From a bacterium (GTDB lineage: Bacteria > Margulisbacteria > Marinamargulisbacteria > CANKTL01): a stretch of 34,527 nucleotides of DNA. Of this stretch, positions 9,144 to 17,641 are shown in pieces. The DNA is taken from assembly GCA_947486405.1 (NCBI GenBank), contig CANKTL010000004.1, forward strand, positions 1-34,527, written 5' to 3'. The notes beneath the pieces were generated by a model. It was given only the letters and a program-made list of their open reading frames with translations, searched no databases and was not told where the DNA came from. The position numbers and the translations under genes were made by a program. Every line of letters starts with the position of its first letter. The first letter of the stretch is position 1.

Positions 9144-10349
9144 ATGGCCCCATCAAAATGGCAGTCTGACCGAGTTGGTCAGATCGAAGATAGTATTACG
9201 CTTGCAATTTCAGCACTCGCAAAAAAAATGAAATCCGAAGGCTTAGATGTCATTGGATTCGGTGCTGGTGAACCTGATTTTGATACTCCCGAATTTATTA
9301 AAGAGGCCGCCATTAAGGCCATTCAAGCGGGTAAAAACAAGTACACCGATTCCCCCGGCATTTTAGAATTACGTGAAGCAATTTGTGCCACACTGTTGGC
9401 CGATCACAACCTCACTTACTCACCCAAACAAATCGTAACCACTGTGGGCGCCAAACATGCGATTTATAACGCGATGATGGCCATTTTAAACCCGGGCGAT
9501 GAAGTTATTATTCCGGCCCCCTACTGGGTCAGCTATCCGGCCCAGGTTATTTTGGCCGCAGGTAAGCCGGTGATCGTGCAAACCGACGAATCCACTGAAT
9601 TTAAAATTTCGCCGCAACAATTAGAAGCAGCAATCACCCCGCGCACCAAATGCGTCATTATCAACTCGCCCTCTAATCCCACCGGCATGATGTACACCCG
9701 CGATGAATTGGCCGCTTTGGCCGAAGTAATTGTACGCAAAGATATTTTGGTACTGTCTGACGAAATTTACGAAAAATTAGTTTATACCGATGTGGCACAC
9801 GTGAGCATTGCCAGCATTTCCGAAGAAGCCAAAAAACGCACGATTTTGGTGAACGGTGTATCAAAAGCCTATGCCATGACCGGTTGGCGAATGGGCTACG
9901 TGGCTGCCGAGCTGGACATCATCGAGGGCATTAACCGCATCCAAAGCCATTCCACTTCCAATGTGACTGCCAATGCTCAATATGCGGCACTGGCGGCCTA
10001 CACAGGGTCTCAAGAGGCTGTGGAAGCGATGAGAGTGGCCTTTGATCGACGCCGCAAACTCATGGTGAAGTTGTTGAATGAGATTCCGGGTGTTTCATGC
10101 CTGGAACCACAAGGTGCGTTTTACGCGTTCCCGAATATTTCATCGTTTTTTGGTAAAAAATCGAAAACTGGCACCGTGACCGATACCGCATCGTTCTGCG
10201 ATCTATTGCTGAAAGAGTCTTTGGTAGCGTTAGTACCCGGTATTGGATTTGAATCTGATACTTGCGTGCGGTTGTCATATGCTACGTCAGATGCGCAAAT
10301 CGAAGCCGGGATCAAACGATTAAAAGACTGGCTCGCTAGTTTAAAATAG
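9144..10349 (+). CDS. class I/II pyridoxal-phosphate aminotransferase (aspartate aminotransferase type)
   Basis: GAGEPDFDTPEFIKEAA, PSNPTG, SDEIYEKLVY, GVSKAYAMTGWRMGY (PLP lysine), RLSYA. Confidence 0.96.
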   Translation: MAPSKWQSDRVGQIEDSITLAISALAKKMKSEGLDVIGFGAGEPDFDTPEFIKEAAIKAIQAGKNKYTDSPGILELREAICATLLADHNLTYSPKQIVTTVGAKHAIYNAMMAILNPGDEVIIPAPYWVSYPAQVILAAGKPVIVQTDESTEFKISPQQLEAAITPRTKCVIINSPSNPTGMMYTRDELAALAEVIVRKDILVLSDEIYEKLVYTDVAHVSIASISEEAKKRTILVNGVSKAYAMTGWRMGYVAAELDIIEGINRIQSHSTSNVTANAQYAALAAYTGSQEAVEAMRVAFDRRRKLMVKLLNEIPGVSCLEPQGAFYAFPNISSFFGKKSKTGTVTDTASFCDLLLKESLVALVPGIGFESDTCVRLSYATSDAQIEAGIKRLKDWLASLK

Positions 10350-10379
10350 CTTGATCTCAAACTTATTCCTGGGTATATT

Positions 10380-10417
10380 AGCTCCTTATTATTAAAATTT
10401 GATTAAAATTAGGAGCT
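10380..10417 (+). promoter_or_regulatory. hairpin overlapping the Shine-Dalgarno of the 10422 gene
   Basis: AGCTCCT (10380-10386) is the perfect reverse complement of AGGAGCT (10411-10417). AGGAG is the apparent SD, 6 nt before ATG 10422. Confidence 0.5.
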
Positions 10418-10421
10418 TATT

Positions 10422-11558
10422 ATGTTTCGTACCGCATATTGCACCCCGGCTACCGGTGGAAATGTTCCACCAACCCCACCCAAAAAAACCGAAAAGCCAA
10501 ATACACCGCCAAAATCCGCCTCTTTAAATGAGGGGGCTGTAGTAACCTCGGCCGAAGTGCATCAAAGAATCGGAGTGGCTCAGTTGGGGGTGCTTTTCTA
10601 TGACTCCGCTCAGAGAACCGCAACCAAACTTCCGAATCTGGTTGAAACAGCGGCGGCATCCGTTTTTACAGGGACCCCTGTTCGCACATACGTTAGTGGG
10701 AAAATGGCGTTTCCAAATCTACCACTCGTTAAATTTGTACGCATTGGGCCGGATACTATTCAATGTAGCGGACTTTTACCTAAGCTTGGCCTTTTTGGCC
10801 CCGTACGTGCAATCCCATCCGGACTGGTTGCAATGGTACCGACCCGAGGGTCTGAATTTATGATCAACGCTTTTTTCAGAGATCTTTTGAAAGCATCCGG
10901 ACACGTCTCCGATGGATCAGCAACGCAAGCTGTTTTGGTCGGCGTGGCCACTGGCGTTGGTGGCATTGCGCCACGTATCCTTTTTCAAGGACCTGGCGCA
11001 ACATTTAATACGGCCGTTCGTGTTCATGGCTGGCGACCTGGCCTTGCAAAAATGGGTGCCGCATTTAGAGAAGAGGGTGTCGTAAAAACACTCTGGAAAG
11101 GGGCTGGCACGGAAGCCGTTTCGAAAGGCACTGTTGGAAATATTATTTGGTACACGCTTTATGAAAGGCTAAGGGATCGTCCAGTTTGTGATGAAAATGG
11201 CGTGCCCTTACTCGATGAACACTCAAAGCCTGTTATGGACGGTCCATTTAGCTTTATCAGTCACAAAACCCTTCGGGCCGGGGTAACGGGTCTAACCGTA
11301 CAAGGCATTACCGATCTTTTCTTACACCCAGCTAATGTTGTGGTTGGAAATGCTAGGGCACTCCATATTCCCGTTAAGGAAGCCGCAAAGAGATTACTGC
11401 TTGATCCGCTAAAAGCGGGCGATTTGAAAACGGTATTTCGGAACGCCGGTGCTGGATATGGCCTGAAATTCGTAGGCGGCGCGGCAAGTGTGGTTCCCGT
11501 TGCAATTGGCCTTGCCCTGGCAACCGAAAATGCCGCCAAACGCGACGCAGAAAAGTAG
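10422..11558 (+). CDS. mitochondrial-carrier-like (solute carrier) protein, divergent
   Basis: Three weak repeats. The central one, AAFREEGVVKTLWKGAGTEAVSKGTVGNIIWYTLYERLRD, matches the second half of a Mito_carr repeat; LFLHPANVVVGNAR sits at the PxD/ExxK/R position of the third. Confidence 0.5.
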   Translation: MFRTAYCTPATGGNVPPTPPKKTEKPNTPPKSASLNEGAVVTSAEVHQRIGVAQLGVLFYDSAQRTATKLPNLVETAAASVFTGTPVRTYVSGKMAFPNLPLVKFVRIGPDTIQCSGLLPKLGLFGPVRAIPSGLVAMVPTRGSEFMINAFFRDLLKASGHVSDGSATQAVLVGVATGVGGIAPRILFQGPGATFNTAVRVHGWRPGLAKMGAAFREEGVVKTLWKGAGTEAVSKGTVGNIIWYTLYERLRDRPVCDENGVPLLDEHSKPVMDGPFSFISHKTLRAGVTGLTVQGITDLFLHPANVVVGNARALHIPVKEAAKRLLLDPLKAGDLKTVFRNAGAGYGLKFVGGAASVVPVAIGLALATENAAKRDAEK

Positions 11559-11564
11559 TACCGG

Positions 11565-12635
11565 TTACTTAACCTGTCCCATAATGGACACATATCTTCG
11601 AAATTGAAATTCCCGGCGCAGCTGCACAATCACGACCTGAATTACGCCTGCGACAGGAACCGCGAGCAAGAGGCCCAAAAAGCCGCCGTAGTTCCCTCCG
11701 ATTAGGACTGCTAGGATGACCCATAGCGGGTGCAAATCGATGCTTTTGGAAAAGACCACAGGTTGTACCAGTAAGTTATCGATGAGCTGAATACAAATAA
11801 ACCCTACTAAGATGGCCACCATGCCGCTGAGCGAATGGTATTGAATGTAATAAATCGCCAAGGCTGGCACTGCGCCACACACCGGACCCAAGTACGGCAC
11901 CATATTGGCAAATCCCGCCACGACGCCGATCAAAATGGCGTAGCGAATATCCATCACCATCAAAAAGGCCACTGACAATCCCGCCACGATGCTAGATTCG
12001 ATCAACAACCCTCTTAAATACAGGCCCAACTTGTTAGAAATATTGGTATAGATGCTCACAAACAACTCGAACTGCCGATTGGGAATCAGACCAAATATGT
12101 TTTTCTTGATGGAATGACCTTGCAGCAGAAAAAAGAACAGAACGAAGGGGGTCAAAATCAAATAAGAAAGAATCGATGCGAGATACAAAATCCGAGTGGG
12201 CAAAATTTGAACATTACGCCCTGCCAACTCTGAAATATAGTGCTGAATTTTTGAAATATAGCCCATCTGGTCCAAGATTGGGGCTTTTTCCCGCAAAATT
12301 CGGATACCGGAGTCTGAAAATTGGTGAAGATTACTTAAATAAGTGGGGATAGATTGCGACAGGCCGTATAATTCGGAAAATACCAGCGGTAAAAAGAAGG
12401 CACCGACACCCAACACGCCGAAAAAGACCCCAAATAATATAATGACGGCCGCCAAACGCGATCTCGCCCAGCCTTCTAAGCGATCGATCAGCGGGCTAAG
12501 AATGTAGGCCAGCAACCCCGCCAACACAAATGGCAACAGAATCAGCCCTAACACGCGCACCAAAAGCGCAATGGCTACGGCTACGCCTATTATCGTGCCG
12601 AAGGCGATCCAGAAGCTACGAATGTGATGGGTCAT
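11565..12635 (-). CDS. AI-2E transporter family / PerM-like permease
   Basis: Multi-TM protein with GVVAGFANMVPYLGPVCGAVPA and IQLIDNLLVQPVVFSKSIDLHPLWVI, typical of the family. Confidence 0.9.
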   Translation of the reverse strand: MTHHIRSFWIAFGTIIGVAVAIALLVRVLGLILLPFVLAGLLAYILSPLIDRLEGWARSRLAAVIILFGVFFGVLGVGAFFLPLVFSELYGLSQSIPTYLSNLHQFSDSGIRILREKAPILDQMGYISKIQHYISELAGRNVQILPTRILYLASILSYLILTPFVLFFFLLQGHSIKKNIFGLIPNRQFELFVSIYTNISNKLGLYLRGLLIESSIVAGLSVAFLMVMDIRYAILIGVVAGFANMVPYLGPVCGAVPALAIYYIQYHSLSGMVAILVGFICIQLIDNLLVQPVVFSKSIDLHPLWVILAVLIGGNYGGFLGLLLAVPVAGVIQVVIVQLRREFQFRRYVSIMGQVK

Positions 12636-13131
12636 GGAGGATGGCTTCTTCGAGCACCTCGTTGGTGTGGCGTAAGCGTTGGGCCAGGGTAAAGGCCAGA
12701 CCCGTGAGTATTTTGGCCGCCAGTCGGGGGTTACGGTCCCGCAGTGTCATCAAGTCCGCCCTAAAAAACCCGAGTAATTCTGATTGTTCAGTAGCAATGG
12801 CCGTCGCTGATCGAGGACTTTCATCGATCAAGGCAATTTAGCCAAAAAAAGCCCCCTCTTCTAAGATCGTCAGTGGTATCTCGGCTCCCGACTCGGATCG
12901 ACGGTAAATTCGAACACTTCCACTGCGAACCACATACACCCCCGAGCCCATTTCGTGCTCGTTAAATATCACTTCGTTTTGAAAATAATGGCGCACATGC
13001 ATGATTTTGGAGAGTGAAATCAACTCTAATTTTGTGAGCTCCGAAAAAAGCGGCACAGACTCTAAAATCCGCAAGGTATCGCTGACTGAGTTCGCTGAAA
13101 AAATGTTGCTCCAAAAGGGAATATTTCGCAT
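12616..13131 (-). pseudogene. cyclic-nucleotide-binding domain protein interrupted by an in-frame TAA
   Basis: ORFs 12838-13131 and 12616-12831 share a frame. Joined they read ...LTILEEGAFFG*IALIDESPRSATAIA..., the conserved cNMP-binding core. Confidence 0.75.
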
Positions 13132-13172
13132 AATTGTATCGTTTTTTCATTATACCCCAGCATTATTTGATC

Positions 13173-13201
13173 TTGATTATTGAGGGGAAACTGAGTACAC
13201 T
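13173..13201 (+). promoter_or_regulatory. predicted sigma70-type promoter of groESL
   Basis: TTGATT (13173-13178), 17 nt spacer, TACACT (13196-13201). Confidence 0.5.
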
Positions 13202-13215
13202 ACGAGGCCGTGCAA

Positions 13216-13233
13216 GGGATATTTTCATATCCC
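13216..13233 (+). promoter_or_regulatory. perfect stem-loop in the groES 5' UTR
   Basis: GGGATAT-TTTC-ATATCCC. Confidence 0.55.
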
Positions 13234-13279
13234 ATTTACGTCTTTATTTTCGATATCTTGAAAGGAGATAGTTACGCTT

Positions 13280-13576
13280 ATGACAACCGTTAACTTACAA
13301 CCATTAGGGGACCGCGTTCTAGTTGAACCCGATGCCCCCGAAACCAAAACCGCTTCTGGTCTTTTTATTCCCGATAGCGCGAAAGAGAAGCCACAATCTG
13401 GCATCGTTGTCGCAGCAGGCCCAGGCAAAATCGCCGATGATGGCAAAACCATCCCAATGAACGTTAAAGCCGGTGACAAAGTGTTGTATGCCAAATATGG
13501 CGGCACAGAAATCAAAATCGACGGCAACGACTACATGATTCTGCGCGAATCCGATATTTTAGCGAAAAAGATTTAA
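13280..13576 (+). CDS. groES: co-chaperonin GroES
   Basis: [44 protein letters not shown]. Confidence 0.98.
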   Translation: MTTVNLQPLGDRVLVEPDAPETKTASGLFIPDSAKEKPQSGIVVAAGPGKIADDGKTIPMNVKAGDKVLYAKYGGTEIKIDGNDYMILRESDILAKKI

Positions 13577-13594
13577 TTAGGAGGGTTTTTTACT

Positions 13595-15250
13595 ATGGCC
13601 GCAAAGCAAATGAAATATAGCGATGACGCGTGGCGTGCACTCGCAGAAGGTATTGAAAAAGTTGCCAAAGCAGTTGGCAGCACATTGGGTCCAAACGGAA
13701 ACAATGTTGTTCTAGAAAAAAAATGGGGCTCGCCCACCATCACTAACGATGGCGTAACCATTGCAAAAGAAATCGAACTAGAAGATCCGTTCGAAAACAT
13801 GGGCGCACAACTTCTTAAAGAAGTGGCCTCTAAAACCAACGATGTGGCTGGCGACGGTACCACCACTGCCACTATCTTGGGTCACGCGATTTTCAAAGAA
13901 GGTTTGAAAAACGTGGTTGCTGGCGCTAACCCCATCCAATTAAAAAAAGGGATTGAGCAAGCGATTCTCTTCATCATTGAAGAACTTAAAAAATCGTCTC
14001 GCCCAGTTGAAACCAAAGAAGCAATTGCACAAGTTGCTTCAATTTCAGCCAACAATGACGATGAAATCGGCGCACTAATTGCCAACGCAATGGAAAAAGT
14101 CGGCAAAGACGGCGTTATCACCGTTGAAGAATCCAAAGGGATTCAAACTGAACTAGAAGTGGTTGAAGGGATGCAGTTCGATAAAGGATATGCCTCTCCT
14201 TATATGATCACTGACAAAGAAAGAATGGAAGCGTCCTTTGATGATCCGTTCATTTTGATCACTGACAAAAAAATCTCTTCCATTAAAGAATTGCTTCCAG
14301 TGCTTGAAAAAGTAGTTCAATCTGGAAAAGGCCTAGTTATTATCGCTGAAGATGTTGAAGGCGAAGCGCTTGCTACCTTAGTAGTGAACTGCCTACGTGG
14401 CACCATCAAAGCCGTTGCCGTTAAAGCACCTGGCTTCGGCGACCGACGCAAAGCAATGTTGGCTGACATCGCTGTATTAACCGGCGGCGTTGTATTTTCA
14501 GAAGAGCAAGGCCTAAGCCTGGAAACAGCTGAACTTGATCAGTTGGGCCAAGCAGCAAAATTGAAAGCCGGCAAAGAAAACACCACCATCGTTCAAGGCA
14601 AGGGCAACGCTCAAGCCATCAAAGACCGAGTGTCTGAAATCAAACGCGAAATTGAAGCGTCTGATTCGTCATACGACAAAGAAAAACTACAAGAGCGCTT
14701 GGCCAAATTATCTGGCGGCGTAGCAGTTATCAAAGTGGGTGCGGCTACTGAAACTGAATTAAAAGAAAAGAAACACCGCGTAGAAGATGCACTTTCAGCC
14801 ACTCGTGCAGCGGTTGAAGAAGGTATCGTTGCTGGCGGCGGAACTGCATTGCTTCAATTGGTTCCTGAATTGGACAAAAAACTAGCTGAAGCGACTGGCG
14901 ACATCAAAGTGGGCATGCAAATCGTTAGCCGATCGCTACAAATCCCAATTCGCCAAATCGTAATCAACACCGGCCTTGAAGCCGCTGTAATCGTTGATAA
15001 AGTTCTAAACGCGAAAAAAGGTTGGGGCTTCAATGCTCGCACCCAAGAAATCGTGGATATGGTTCAAGCTGGCATCGTGGATCCAACTATGGTTACTCGT
15101 TCAGCATTGCAAAATGCAGGTTCGATTGCTGGTTTGATTCTAACCACTGATGTTTTGATCGCTGATAAACCAGAAGAAAAAGAAGCTGAAGCGGCCCACG
15201 CTGGCGGCGGTATGGGCGGAATGGGTATGGGAGGTATGGGCGGCTTCTAG
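13595..15250 (+). CDS. groEL: chaperonin GroEL
   Basis: [42 protein letters not shown]-rich tail. Confidence 0.99.
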   Translation: MAAKQMKYSDDAWRALAEGIEKVAKAVGSTLGPNGNNVVLEKKWGSPTITNDGVTIAKEIELEDPFENMGAQLLKEVASKTNDVAGDGTTTATILGHAIFKEGLKNVVAGANPIQLKKGIEQAILFIIEELKKSSRPVETKEAIAQVASISANNDDEIGALIANAMEKVGKDGVITVEESKGIQTELEVVEGMQFDKGYASPYMITDKERMEASFDDPFILITDKKISSIKELLPVLEKVVQSGKGLVIIAEDVEGEALATLVVNCLRGTIKAVAVKAPGFGDRRKAMLADIAVLTGGVVFSEEQGLSLETAELDQLGQAAKLKAGKENTTIVQGKGNAQAIKDRVSEIKREIEASDSSYDKEKLQERLAKLSGGVAVIKVGAATETELKEKKHRVEDALSATRAAVEEGIVAGGGTALLQLVPELDKKLAEATGDIKVGMQIVSRSLQIPIRQIVINTGLEAAVIVDKVLNAKKGWGFNARTQEIVDMVQAGIVDPTMVTRSALQNAGSIAGLILTTDVLIADKPEEKEAEAAHAGGGMGGMGMGGMGGF

Positions 15251-15253
15251 GCT

Positions 15254-15379
15254 GGCCATTCCAAAAACAGCGAGCTGAACAATTTTCGGCTCGCTTAACT
15301 ACACGCTGCGCTATGCGCTCCGCTCACGGTAGTCTGCGCGAGTCGAGAAATTGCCCAGTTCACTATTTTTGAAACGGCC
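15254..15379 (+). repeat. ~126 bp palindromic repeat, family A, copy downstream of groEL
   Basis: Begins GGCCATTCCAAAAACAG and ends CTATTTTTGAAACGGCC. Long imperfect inverted repeat, co-linear with the reverse complement of 3850-3976. Confidence 0.85.
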
Positions 15380-15417
15380 CCAACCTTGTTTATGGTTGGG
15401 GCCGTTTTGTTTTTTTG
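15373..15417 (+). terminator. rho-independent terminator of groESL
   Basis: AACGGCCCCAACC-TTGTTTAT-GGTTGGGGCCGTT, perfect 13 bp stem, then a T-rich tract. Confidence 0.92.
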
Positions 15418-15485
15418 TTGCTTCGCTAAAACACCTTAAAGTAGCGAAGCAATTCCATGCTTGATATAATCTCTATTCGTATTTT

Positions 15486-16073
15486 ATGAAAAGAATTACT
15501 TCTATTTTTTCTTATATCAAGCGGAATTGGGCTGGAGCAATATTTATCGGCTCGCTTGCTACTATTTTTGGGGGGTTAATTTTACAAGAAATTTCAGAAC
15601 CATTTCATACTTTTGTAAAAGTCTGTTACCTGGGGACTGCCCCGATTGCGGCTAGACTTTACACGTGGCACATTTCGGCAACTTTAGTGCCCAATGGGGT
15701 ACTGGAAATTTGTGGGCTCATAATTTTTGCTAGCTCATTTATTCTCTGTAAAGCCATTTGGGATTCTGTTTCAAAAGTAACCGTAAGAAATTACGTGAGC
15801 GATACTTTCGACGATATTAATTGGAGATGGGCCTTTGACCGCAATAGACAGATAGTTGATTTACGTGCCTATTGCCCCAGATGCGACTTTCAAATTTATG
15901 CTCAGGACTGTTATCGACAGGGGTCCCTATTTTCCTGTGAAAGCTGTTCAAAATTCAACAAAAATATCCCCAAGAGGCCTCATTTAATAACCGACTATAT
16001 AATCCGAAAAGCCGAACAAAATCTTCGCGCTACAAGCACTTCTAGTAAGACCTTGAAATCGTCAAACGTCTAA
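15486..16073 (+). CDS. hypothetical membrane protein with C-terminal zinc-ribbon-like CPRC...CESC
   Basis: 195 aa, two or more TM segments, then YCPRCDFQIYAQDCYRQGSLFSCESC. Confidence 0.6.
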   Translation: MKRITSIFSYIKRNWAGAIFIGSLATIFGGLILQEISEPFHTFVKVCYLGTAPIAARLYTWHISATLVPNGVLEICGLIIFASSFILCKAIWDSVSKVTVRNYVSDTFDDINWRWAFDRNRQIVDLRAYCPRCDFQIYAQDCYRQGSLFSCESCSKFNKNIPKRPHLITDYIIRKAEQNLRATSTSSKTLKSSNV

Positions 16074-16075
16074 CC

Positions 16076-16198
16076 GGGAGAAATTTAGTGGCGAATGGGG
16101 AAGCGGAAAAGCGGCCAGGACAGGCCGCGACCGGTTTGTTTTGCCGGACAGCAAAACTTTCACCGGTGCAGCTCCCTATTTGCCGCTAAATTTCTCCC
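16076..16198 (+). ncRNA. candidate structured RNA or palindromic element, three-way junction
   Basis: 16076-16101 pairs with 16173-16198 (23 Watson-Crick, 3 G.U). Internal hairpins GCGGCC-AGGACA-GGCCGC and GTTTTGC-CGGACA-GCAAAAC. Confidence 0.55.
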
Positions 16199-16233
16199 TA
16201 CCCCGGTGCGCTTGCATTTGCCCCCTGCAATTT

Positions 16234-16242
16234 TGCTATACT
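16234..16242 (+). promoter_or_regulatory. candidate extended -10 promoter for the pseudopilin operon
   Basis: TGCTATACT, followed by AGGAG at 16250 and ATG at 16264. No well-spaced -35. Confidence 0.35.
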
Positions 16243-16263
16243 TTTGCATAGGAGCAACTCACC

Positions 16264-16641
16264 ATGAAAATCTTCACTACACGATTGAGCAAACCGAACG
16301 GATTTACATTGATTGAGATGTTGATCGTTGTGACTATTATTGGGATTTTGGCGGCTATTGTTATGCCGCGATTTTTATCTACTACGGATACTGCCAGGCA
16401 GAATGCGCATAAAACGGAGCGTCAAAATATTAATGCGCAAATTGAACTCTACCATTTTAATACAGGTGAATGGCCGACCGCGATGGACAATGGGTCTTGG
16501 GCCGAACCAAATGGTGGGGGTACCTTTGAAAACTATTTCCCAGATGGGGTTCCTGTAAAGTGTAATCAAGATGGGGCCTGGGCGATTGATACAGTGACAC
16601 ATCGCCTCAGCACCGATGGGCATGATACTCATGAAGATTAA
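16264..16641 (+). CDS. type IV pilin/type II secretion pseudopilin, GspG-like
   Basis: Class III signal GFTLIEMLIVVTIIGILAAIVMPRF. Confidence 0.85.
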   Translation: MKIFTTRLSKPNGFTLIEMLIVVTIIGILAAIVMPRFLSTTDTARQNAHKTERQNINAQIELYHFNTGEWPTAMDNGSWAEPNGGGTFENYFPDGVPVKCNQDGAWAIDTVTHRLSTDGHDTHED

Positions 16642-16643
16642 TT

Positions 16644-17165
16644 ATGGCATCATCATCGGCCGGATATACACTTGTTGAGGTCGTAGTTGCCGTCGTTTTA
16701 GTTGGCATTCTTGCTGCGATTGTTGTTCCCCGGTTTTCGGGTCATTTTCTTAGAATTGCCCTAACCTCGGATTTAAGTATCCTGGACGCCACCGTTTCGC
16801 AAGCCCTTCAACTCTCCAAAACGCAGCGCAACACCGTCGAAATCGGGCTGATTAAAAACGCTGATGGGGAAATTACAGGGTACCAACTGGGGCAAAATCT
16901 GAATTTAGATGGGTCTACCCCCAACGCCACTATATTTAAAACAGAAACCTTTTCAGCTGGCACCATTGGCAGTGCGACGGAAGGGGTACGACGTATTCGA
17001 TTTTCTCCCACGGGCATTGCGTCGCTTACCGCTACTAACGAAGCCGTCACCACCAGCGTCATCGCGATTCAATTAAGTTCGCCGGAAGGGGTGACCGGGC
17101 AAATTCAATTGGATCGCAGTACTGAAACACGGGTGATTCAAGCACCCACAGGGCGAGAACCATGA
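16644..17165 (+). CDS. pseudopilin, GspH-like
   Basis: GYTLVEVVVAVVLVGILAAIVVPRFSGHF. Confidence 0.8.
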   Translation: MASSSAGYTLVEVVVAVVLVGILAAIVVPRFSGHFLRIALTSDLSILDATVSQALQLSKTQRNTVEIGLIKNADGEITGYQLGQNLNLDGSTPNATIFKTETFSAGTIGSATEGVRRIRFSPTGIASLTATNEAVTTSVIAIQLSSPEGVTGQIQLDRSTETRVIQAPTGREP

Positions 17166-17641
17166 GACAGGGCGAGCGCGGGAATTCGTATATCGAGGTT
17201 ATTATTTCCATTGCATTGGTGGGTATCATTGGCACCTCGTTGGCCCCGCTATTTGCCAATATGGTCTCGACCTCGGAAAAAATGAAACGGGAAACCCGGT
17301 TGGTGGAAATGGGGGGCTATGTGGGGCAGTATGTGCTGAGGTGGGCCCAGTTTTCGCCGAATTCTAAGATTTTTGGCATCGATTTTTTTGAAGATGGGAC
17401 CGAGTTGGAATTGTTATCGGGGGAACGTCGCATTAACCGACTGACCTTTGGTAATGCGTTGCCGAGCTCCGACGATCCGATTACCGACCATTACAAAACC
17501 AAGATCTTGTTTTGGGAGACGGATCGGGTGGACCGCGCCGTGGCCCAAATTACCGTGTGGTACGACGCTAATTTAAACAATGAGCTGGACCTCACTGAAT
17601 CGCATTATGAGTTATCGACGATTGTCACGGAGCGCCGGTGA
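17162..17641 (+). CDS. pseudopilin, GspI-like
   Basis: GNSYIEVIISIALVGIIGTSLAPLFANM; 4 nt overlap with the upstream gene. Confidence 0.75.
   Translation: MRQGERGNSYIEVIISIALVGIIGTSLAPLFANMVSTSEKMKRETRLVEMGGYVGQYVLRWAQFSPNSKIFGIDFFEDGTELELLSGERRINRLTFGNALPSSDDPITDHYKTKILFWETDRVDRAVAQITVWYDANLNNELDLTESHYELSTIVTERR

Noticed and set aside
16095-16316. 73 aa ORF over the 16076-16198 element
   Set aside because: It covers an inverted-repeat structure and runs out of frame into the pseudopilin gene; no protein-like features.
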